Source: Cladosporium sp. IMV 00045
Taxonomy: Eukaryota > Ascomycota > Dothideomycetes > Cladosporiales > Cladosporiaceae
NCBI GenBank assembly: GCA_001931905.2
Contig: MSJI02000693.1
Span: 1 to 35,892, forward strand
Reading direction: 5' to 3'
DNA: 35,892 nt
Part shown: piece after piece, positions 29,047 through 35,892 of the stretch
Numbering within the stretch: the stretch's first letter is position 1
Layout: each line of letters starts with the position of its first letter
Notes under the pieces: model-generated
The model's database searches: none
Seen by the model: only the letters and a program-made list of their open reading frames with translations
What the model was told of the DNA's origin: nothing
Translations under genes and position numbers: made by a program

Positions 29047-30090
29047 ATGGCCTTCAAGGCTCTCACAAACACCGTCCTACGACAATGCCGTGCCAAATCC
29101 CATTTCCAATTTCCTTTCGACCGCTCCTTCTCTTCATCTCCCTCACTGGCTGGACAGACTGGTCCTGGAATTCTCCTAGAAGATAAGGAAAATGGTTATG
29201 GCTTTGTACGCCACAACCCACGCCCTACAAAGCCGCGAAGCACCGGCGTCACCGAGATTCGTGGACCCTACTACTCCGCTATGGGCAAAAGTTACCTTTC
29301 AGACGTCCTCGAGACGATGGGTCACCATGTGGACGGACTCAAGTTCGCCGGCGGCAGTTTCAGCTTGTTCCCGGAGGATAAACTGAGAGAGCTGATCGAG
29401 CTGGCGCACGAGCATGGGGTCTATGTGTCTACGGGCGGATGGATGGAGCATGTACTCACTCAGGGAGCGGATGGTGCGGTGGACAGGTATTTGGCGAAGT
29501 GCAAAGATGTCGGGTGAGGCTCCCTATGCACATTCCTCACGACGAACCACGGGGTCTTTTACAGATCATGGTGCTGAGCAAAACCCGCATCCAGCTTCGA
29601 CGTGATTGAGATCTCGTCCGGTTTCCTCTCCCTCCCTGGAGATGACTGGCTCCGCCTCGTCGATCGCGTGCACAAGGCCGGTCTCAAAGCCAAACCTGAG
29701 CTAGGTATTCAGTTCGGCGCTGGTGGGGACACCGCAGCCGCTGACCTTGAGTCAGTTGGCACGGCGGACCCAAGCCGCGTCACAAGCATGGCGAAACGGT
29801 TCATTGATGCTGGTGTCGAACGCATGATGATCGAATCTGAAGGTATCACCGAGAACGTGAAGGCGTGGCGGACGGACGTGATCCAGAGTATCTTGCGTGA
29901 TGTGCCGGTGGAGCGAGTGATGTTCGAGGCGGCGGAGCCGGCAGTGTTCAACTGGTATGTGAGGGAGCTTGGTGTGGATGTAAATTTGTTTGTAGATCAT
30001 TCGCAGATTGTCCAGTTGAGTTGCTTGAGGGCTGGGATTTGGGGCATGGCGGATACGTTTGGAAAGATTGCGACATTTAGGCCAGAGTAG
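29047..30090 (+). CDS. Phosphosulfolactate synthase-like protein (ComA/HSA32 family), two exons
   Basis: Exons 29047-29513 and 29595-30090 (81-bp intron, GTGAGG...CAG) give 320 residues. The N-terminus (MAFKALTNTVLRQCRAKSHF, then FDRSFSSSPSLAG) is basic and Ser-rich without acidic residues, like a mitochondrial targeting peptide. The rest matches the ComA family TIM barrel: YLSDVLETMGHHVDGLKFAG, FPEDKLRELIELAHEHGVYV, FDVIEISSGF, KAKPELGIQFGAGGD, MMIESEGI, and near the end VNLFVDHSQIVQLSCLRAGI. In archaea ComA makes phosphosulfolactate from phosphoenolpyruvate and sulfite for coenzyme M. Eukaryotic relatives include the plant heat-stress protein HSA32, and their activity is not settled. The fungal role here is unknown. 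The gene looks intact. The ATG at 29047 gives the presequence; an earlier alternative start has no ATG. Confidence 0.88.
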
Positions 30091-31297
30091 ACAGAGTGGT
30101 GGTCGCAGAGTTCGACAGGTATTCTGATTTGAGATCATACAATCGCGATGCAAATTTTTCTTGACCTCCACACTCTTTTAAGGCCTGCAATATCTCACTC
30201 CTCCACAAAGCCTTTGGCAATGACATCGTGGTTGCTTCACATAGAGACAACACCAAGTCACTCAATTTGTGGAAAGACTTCAAGTTCCTGTCATGTCATA
30301 GTTGCTGCGACCGTGTCGTAATTGTCAACTGGTATTTGTCTAGCATTGACGCTAACGTTGACATACAGTACAACATGGCCCGAAAAGCATGCTTAGCATG
30401 GCACTTCTGCCCTGTGCATCGAGGGTGTCACCGTGTACCACCGACCATGCTGGTCAGCGTGAGAGCGGCAGATTCGACACCGATTCCGTCAGTCAACCCC
30501 ACTTTTTCCAACGGCCTCAATAAGGGGCACCGGGCAAGCCTCCGTAAGCAAACTGAAGCTTTCCTTGTATGCCGGTGTCGAAAATTGGGGCCACTGCGAC
30601 TCCCCTACCAAACGAGATGGATAACGATGCAAGGGCAGAGGTTGGCGGCTCGAGGAGAATGACGTGGAAGAGGGGATACGGACTTCACTCCGCATCATAA
30701 CAGCGTTTTCAACACTGTTACCCGGAGCAAGAGGTCCGCTGAACGTGCGAGAGCTCTCCAATCCTTCGACCGCGCCCAGACCGTTGGAGCTACTGTACCT
30801 CTTAGGCGAAGAAAACTGATGGTACCCCTCGATTGTTACGTCACTCAAGAGTTCACAGCGCGGTCCGCGAAGCCAAGCCGGGAGCAGTCGTGGAGTGGAT
30901 TTTTATGCTCAGCTGCTCCTGTTGCTCCTTGTGTCCAGTCTCGCGCGTACCCTGCTTTTTCCTTTGTCTACCAAGTATACTGTTTTATTTTATGACGCTA
31001 CAGCTCGAGCAATAATTGAAGTAACCGTTGTACTAGAGTCCTTGTAGTCGTAGATCTCAGAGCTTTGAGTTTTTGCCGGTTCCTGAGCTGCATTCTCAGA
31101 ATCCTGAGGCGTGTCGAAGGCAACACAGTTGAACTGACTGTTCCGCACAATACGCAGACTTGCATTTCAGAAGCTCATGGACCAGTCCATATCTGCATGC
31201 CACAGTCTTTCAGTAGCCAAAAGAAGCCCCTGAACTGCCGACCAGACGGCGGTTTCAGTATATAGACGTCTCCGTGCAAGGCTTTCGACATCTGAAC
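30091..31297. other. Intergenic, no gene recognised
   Basis: Frames at 30228-30662 (plus) and 30489-30848 (minus) are open but begin at non-ATG codons or lack any recognisable domain. The stretch from about 31000 should hold the promoter and leader of the bZIP gene. Confidence 0.4.
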
Positions 31298-32109
31298 ATG
31301 GATCTGTACCAACAACCCGACTTTGAGGGTCACTTGCAGCAAGCTTTGGATAACATGCCGTTATTGGATCAGCAGGCCGTGGGAGCATATGGCGGTGTTT
31401 CCAAGTAAGTTCAACAAGCACAACATCTAGAACACCCGAAAGCTACTAATGGTAACTCAGTTTTACTGATGGGGGCACTTATCCATGTAATCCTGAGCCG
31501 CATGAGCAGGACTGCGGTTTTTCAACTCCATTTTTGGATCCGGGACAGCTTCGTCTACAGTCAGGCATGGGCCTCGGCGGTATTAGCGGACATGACTCTG
31601 ATATTCTTCCCACTGGCATTTCGCCTGGAAGTTGTGAGCCTCTTAGCCCCGAGGTTAACGTCTTGCAGTGCGCAGAGCAGCCGAAGAATGAAAGGTCACA
31701 ACGAGCCCGGAATGCCGCGAACGAAAGGCATAGTAGAGGGAAAAGGAAGAGGAAGGACAGCCATCAAAACAGTTATGGAGTGATTGAGCGCGATTTCATC
31801 GCCGAGGAACGCAAAGCGCAGTCGCTTCGCGAGAAGAACAAGCTGGCGGCGATGAGGTGTCGGCACAAGAAGAAGAAAGAAGTCGAGGGCATTGAGGCCA
31901 AATGCAACGACTTGAGCATGATGAATGCGGCGTTGAAGAAGCAGTTGCACGATCTAAGAAACGGGCTCGCAAGTCTTCGTGCGCATGCACTCGATCATCA
32001 GAATTGCAACTGCGGGGTCGCCTTGTACAACACCAATCTGGCAAACAGGCTCGCAACAGGAGGTACTTCCCCATTTGCGGCATTCAATGTCGGAGTGCAC
32101 TCTTCGTGA
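31298..32109 (+). CDS. bZIP transcription factor, ATF/CREB-like, two exons
   Basis: Exons 31298-31404 and 31461-32109, with a 56-bp intron (GTAAGT, TACTAAT branch, CAG), encode 251 residues. The basic region at about 158-178 has NKLAAMRCR, the N-X2-AA-X2-CR signature of ATF/CREB-type fungal bZIPs, followed by KKKKE. The zipper has leucines at 187, 194, 201 and 208 in heptad spacing. After it comes HALDHQNCNCG, a His/Cys cluster of unknown role that could sense metal or redox state. The N-terminal 110 residues are acidic and Gln/Gly/Pro-rich, suiting an activation region, and a basic patch (RGKRKRK, 128-134) can serve nuclear import. It should bind CRE-like sites as a dimer; the targets are unknown. 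The start ATG at 31298 opens a well-spliced first exon. Confidence 0.9.
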
Positions 32110-32290
32110 ACTACGCTGTACCAAACGACTGAGAAGTCGCTAGCCTGTTAGCACCAGATCTATTCACGACCTTCATTCGCAACTCGATTGCACAATTTGA
32201 TTTGATTTAGTATATCATCATCCCGACGTGGCCTCCTAACGGGCCCATGCGGACTGTTTCCCTGTCATTATATCGAGGAACAACACCGTG

Positions 32291-32293
<3 letters not shown>
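32110..32293. other. 3' region of the bZIP gene
   Basis: Non-coding bases between the bZIP stop and the T tract; likely 3' UTR and terminator, with the AT-rich TTTGATTTAGTATATC near 32199. Confidence 0.35.

Positions 32294-32325
<32 letters not shown>
32294..32325. repeat. T32 homopolymer tract
   Basis: Thirty-two consecutive T. In fragment 3 the equivalent place reads GATTTTTCGAG (five T) within the codons for RFFE. Here the tract runs straight into TTTTTCGACAGGTGTGAAGA, so it is either an expansion of that T5 or a poly(A) junction on the other strand. Confidence 0.8.
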
Positions 32326-32716
32326 CGACAGGTGTGAAGACACCATACGCCATACTGATCGTTCAGTGTTGTGCTGGTTACGCGGACAAATTATCGGACG
32401 ACCGTACAAGGCTCCATTCGATATTCCTGCACGTAGGTCAACGACTGTGAAGTATCGTGGGACATGGAAGAGCATGATCTTCTTCTACGTCCGGCTCTTC
32501 CGATTGGGAAGCCGATTACGCTATGGCTTCCTCCGTATTACTCCCTCGATATTACAGGGTGAAGGAAACGGGTCGGGCGCAGGACCTCCCTCGTCTCTGC
32601 ACTGCTGCGAGCTACAGTCTGCCTGGCTGTCACTTAATAGCTCATATTCAGATTCTGAGCTCTCCTCGAGCCCAGAGTCGTTGTCCAACCCGTATACACT
32701 TTCCATCGTAGGCGTG
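32326..32716 (+). pseudogene. Fragment 4 of the recombinase-like element protein
   Basis: The plus frame gives DRCEDTIRHTDRSVLCWLRG, then YKAPFDIPARRST and YRGTWKSMIFFYVRLF, aligning with fragment 3 (ERCEDTSRHTDHSLRCWLRS, YKSPFELPSRVST, YRSLWKRMVYFCVRVH). After about 32540 the frame is Ser-rich (SSYSDSELSSSPESLSNPY) and not conserved, as is usual for the linker there. There is no start codon or downstream part. The fragment lies between the T32 tract and an LTR-like repeat. Confidence 0.65.
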
Positions 32717-32967
32717 TGTCACAGGCTACACCCTGACGTTGGGCTATGCCTTTGGTATTGGACATCTGTATTGCTGGCGAAGCGGAATTACATTGTTACA
32801 GAATGCGGCATGTGATCATCGTACGATAGTGGCGTGACGGGCGACATGCAGCATATAGGCTGCATGTCACCCGTCCTGCCTTGTCTCGCCTCTTTCTTTC
32901 TTCAGCTTTGCAATTTGATAGATAGCCTAGTACTTTGTGAAAAAATATCTTACTTGAGCCCGTGTCA
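32717..32967 (+). repeat. Solo-LTR-like repeat, copy B
   Basis: This 251-bp block starts TGTCACAGGCTACACCC and ends GAGCCCGTGTCA, matching copy A (9578-9812) in the opposite orientation. It holds a near-perfect 17-bp hairpin at 32837-32853 and 32860-32876 (GACGGGCGACATGCAGC and its complement, one mismatch, 6-base loop) that copy A has only in decayed form. The ends are inverted (TGTCACAGGCT against TGACACGGGCT). No target duplication was found. An LTR is most likely and a MITE is possible. Confidence 0.6.
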
Positions 32968-33115
32968 TCATCACATCGAATGAAACATACCAATAACGTC
33001 GTCACTGTAGTCCGCTTCCAGCGCCACGGTGGTGCATTTGCCATGCTCCAGGATCCATGTCGGGAGGCCTGCTCTGACAGGAGACAAACCGCGTGGTGGC
33101 AGCATTGGAGGGCCG

Positions 33116-34006
33116 TTAGGGTGGCTGGCGGCACTGGGCAATGCTTACTTTTCTCGTTTGAATCCTTGCTTGTCTTCGTACTCGTCGACTCCGTAGCCGC
33201 TGGTCCGGATTGCTGTTCCTCCAGCTGTCCACCGCACGTTGAATCAATCCACGCTTTTCCCTGAGATTGGGATTAAGCTGTGCGAATGCCCAACCCATGG
33301 CATTGCACTCTCTTTCGTAGTGAAGCCGGTTGCCTCTGTATTGGTCTTTCTGGTAGCACGCTCGAGGATAAACACAGTTTGCTTGCTTGAATTCAGCAGA
33401 GAGCTCATCGATGTTGACAGATTCAATATCGCAGCGGATGGTGTATTCCATCTTTACGCGATCTCTGGAGTATTCGAATGAGATCCATTTGATACCGCTC
33501 TGGTCTTGGCGTACTACTATTGGCGTGGCGGCAGGGATTGGCCCTGGGGCAGCACTTGAAGTTGGGTCAGATCCAGCAGACCCGGTTCCGATGTTTGCCA
33601 TCGTCGAGCCGGATGGTGTATGTGGCGTTCTCTGGGTAGGAGGAATGACTGAACGTGAACGCCGGGTAGACGGCTGAGGTGAAGGTTTCGAGTCCATCAT
33701 GCTCGGCTGTGACTGGACTGAATGCGGAGTCTGCTGCATCGATTGTTGAGGTTGAGGATGCTGGTGACACACCAAGACGGGTGCAGATGTCATGGGCTGG
33801 TAGTACAAGTTTGCCTGCGGATGCTGGGCATACTGCGGTGCTTGCGGTACTTGGTAGGGTTCGACATAGTACACGGATTGGGATATTGGTGGAAACGTGT
33901 ACAACGGGCGACCCTGGACATAATGCTGCCACGAATGGATTGATGCCGGCGGGCTGGATTGTGGCGTTTGATAGGTGGAGGTGGGAGGGTATTGCTGCCG
34001 ACTCAT
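33116..34006 (-). CDS. Pro/Gln-rich protein with a conserved ascomycete domain of unknown function (DUF8032-like)
   Basis: An intronless frame of 296 residues from the ATG at 34006. The first 165 residues are Pro/Gln/Ser/Tyr-rich and disordered (VPQAPQYAQHPQANLYYQ). Residues about 170-275 form a compact conserved region seen in many ascomycete nuclear-type proteins: GIKWISFEYSRDRVKMEYTI, CDIESVNIDELSAEFKQANC, then VYPRACYQKDQYRGNRLHYE, AFAQLNPNLREKRGLIQRAV, and DSWRNSNPDQRLRSRRVRR. The domain name is from memory. The layout (disordered N-terminus, basic C-terminus) suggests a nuclear regulator, but no activity is known to me. The last residues (RKVSIAQCRQPP) look unusual and could follow a small 3' change. 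The gene is bordered downstream by a repeat at 32717-32967. Confidence 0.8.
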   Translation of the reverse strand: MSRQQYPPTSTYQTPQSSPPASIHSWQHYVQGRPLYTFPPISQSVYYVEPYQVPQAPQYAQHPQANLYYQPMTSAPVLVCHQHPQPQQSMQQTPHSVQSQPSMMDSKPSPQPSTRRSRSVIPPTQRTPHTPSGSTMANIGTGSAGSDPTSSAAPGPIPAATPIVVRQDQSGIKWISFEYSRDRVKMEYTIRCDIESVNIDELSAEFKQANCVYPRACYQKDQYRGNRLHYERECNAMGWAFAQLNPNLREKRGLIQRAVDSWRNSNPDQRLRSRRVRRQARIQTRKVSIAQCRQPP

Positions 34007-35892
34007 GACCGCTTGGGCGATAGACCTATGTTCACTTAGCTAGACCTGTTAAGGAATGATTGTGCATATGCATGTAGACAAGGAAGGAGAAAAAAGAAAG
34101 CGGCCTTCCGCAGATTTGTGATAAGGGCAAGACGGCGTACCTGACGAAGCATAGTAGTTGATGACACTATTGGCGCTGTCAGGACTAAAATTGGCAGTGA
34201 ACTAGGTCGTCTCAGTGGAGTGCTGCGAGGGCAAGTCTGTGACAGAAGGCACGTAGGAAGAATGATGCCGCGTACGCTGTGAGTCAACGAATGTGGCGAT
34301 AGGGTTATATGCCAGGCAGGTGGTGTTCAGGATGAAGTGCGGCTGGAGGGGCGAATTTGGACGATGTTGTTGGGCCAGGCTGGCCTAGCGGGAATGCTGG
34401 AAGGATTGCGGTGGTCGAGAGGAGACCTTGCTGGTGAGGATCAGGGTTGTTCTGAAGAAACGGTGGCTTAGTGGCTGGTTGGGCTCAGACAATGCGATTT
34501 CAGAGCAGCGTGCGCGCATGGTGTTTGTTGCTGAGTGAAACAGAAACAATGACGAAAGCGAGGCCGCAAATACTGTACCTGCCCGGCAGCAGGGATGCGA
34601 GGGGGACGAAAAAGACGAGCTGAGCAGGAAGCACGGCAGTAATGCCGTTCGGCAAAACTCTATTTCCCCGCCTAACGGCCAAGGCCGAGTCTCACGCAAC
34701 CCACACGTTGCTTGTTTCGTACAGAGCCTGGGGAGAAGCACATTTTGTACCTCCTCAGCCACTGGTCATGCAAGAGGTAGCTACTGTGTCGTCTCCTGTT
34801 TGAAACGTTGTATGGTCCCACTGTGATGCAAATGCGTGTGTATGTAACTAACTTGTGTAAAAGCGTACACCTATAACAAACCCCACCCGATGGGTGCTCC
34901 CATGATACTTGCTCCAGCTGCAGGGCAGGGCACTGTTGTCACAGGATGGCTGTCTACGCTGTGGGTAACTGTAGACGGGGCAAAGAGTAACTTTTACGCT
35001 TTTTTGCATGCTATATAACAACGGTGTATTCGTGTTGGCACTAACTGAATACTGCATCTGGGCGGGCGAGTGATTGTTCCAGACATCCTTCGGCGCCATA
35101 ATGTGATTGTGTATATGAGCTTCCGTTCGTCTACGTGAGCACATGATAAAAACGTGCTATCGGTAAGGTGTGATGAGAAATGACTAAGGAGCGGGCTCTA
35201 CGCTAGGTTGGGACGTGGGCCGCTGAGCTTTAAAACTGATACTGGCCGCCAATCACCCTTGCCCACAACCGGCCACATGCAGGTGAGACTTTTGTGACCA
35301 ATATCCATTGACCGGTAAGTGACTCAACGGATACAATTGCGCGGCATTATAGTACGTCTAATTGTCACAAACGTATGGCCAGACACCCTGCGAATACGTA
35401 TGTGGTAAACAAAAGAAAGACCGCAGGAGGCTAGTACAGAAGGCGACGCTTTAGCAAAGCTGCGGCACCTTCAAAGTTTCACACTTTGCCTTGGCTAAGT
35501 GACGATTTGTCCACGCGGAGCATGCACATCTTTCGGAGCCCTTCCGACACGAGCCTCTTGGCATGCCAAGTATGCAGTTTGTATCGTTGGTAATCCTGTA
35601 TACACGACGCAATATCTGGCACCTCTCACCCGCAACCTATATTCGCCACCCCCACAGCAGGTTTATATGCCTTCTAAACCTAGCGAATCCCAGGAACAAA
35701 GCTCTTCGGCGATTTAGTTCCCGAGACCGCTCGCTTTGTAGACGTGTTGGACTTCATACACGAAAGTTGGTTACAAGCCCTTTGTTAGGATCGAGCAACC
35801 GCAGCAATACCTGGCCTTCGCAATACTAAAGTCCATGCAACCCCGGCTTGCAGTATCTTTGATGGGATGTTCTACTATGGTATGCATCCCTA
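34007..35892. other. No gene recognised to the right edge
   Basis: The part just after 34006 is the leader and promoter of the preceding minus-strand gene. Frames at 34385-34762 and 34848-35144 (minus) and 35499-35829 (plus) lack domains and consistent codon use. No repeat, RNA gene or transposon end was recognised. Confidence 0.4.

Noticed and set aside
30489..30848. Minus-strand 119-codon frame
   Set aside because: Starts at a TTG codon, Ser-rich without a domain; not enough to call a gene.
32247..32450. Frame with a run of Phe residues at the T32 tract
   Set aside because: The Phe run is only the translated T tract; the protein similarity starts after it.
34385..34762. Minus-strand 125-codon frame
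   Set aside because: Probably chance or leader sequence; no domain and unusual Cys/Ser/Phe composition.
1..35892. tRNA or rRNA genes
   Set aside because: No cloverleaf with A and B boxes and no rRNA-like conserved block was noticed on either strand; a covariance search was not possible here.

Overview
The window is nuclear DNA of a filamentous ascomycete, most likely a Dothideomycete (order not resolved). The evidence is protein-coding genes split by short GT-AG introns (49-97 bp, mostly with CTRAY-like branch sites), a Zn2Cys6 regulator, an ATF-type bZIP, a SAM/HMG-box protein, and fungal transposable elements (Tad-like LINEs, Ty1/copia, hAT). All calls come from reading the sequence and from family knowledge; no database was searched.

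Layout. 1-1269: the start of a copia element on the minus strand (LTR, half-tRNA primer site, Gag running off the left edge), inserted in the RNase H end of a LINE (1270-1882). 2918-3624: a secreted Ser/Thr-rich protein gene with a frameshift. 4399-5913: a full-length two-domain chromate-type transporter (minus). 6225-6816: a LINE ORF1 remnant. 7267-9550: a four-exon Zn2Cys6 regulator (plus), followed by a solo-LTR-like repeat (9578-9812). 10704-12335: an F-box protein (plus). 12430-14520: a LINE with RT and RNase H (plus). 15802-16769: a five-exon SAM + HMG-box protein (minus) that simple ORF calling does not show.

17973-24056: broken copies of an element whose protein combines C2H2-like fingers with what looks like a tyrosine-recombinase core, arranged head-to-tail. 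Between the tail of one copy and the head of the next lies an array of about 86-bp units, each marked by the palindrome CGCTAGCG. The head copy is cut at 24057 by a hAT transposon with perfect 21-bp inverted ends and an apparently intact transposase (24057-26727). The other flank of that transposon is a different LINE (26728-28296), with no target duplication, which suggests a rearrangement between hAT copies.

29047-30090: a two-exon phosphosulfolactate-synthase-like (ComA/HSA32 family) gene. 31298-32109: a two-exon bZIP gene. 32294-32967: a T32 tract, a further fragment of the recombinase-like element and a second LTR-like repeat. 33116-34006: a protein with a conserved ascomycete domain of unknown function (minus). 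34007-35892: nothing recognisable.

In overall character this is a repeat-rich accessory stretch in which ordinary host genes sit between nested, mostly dead mobile elements. The host genes do not form an obvious pathway or cluster.
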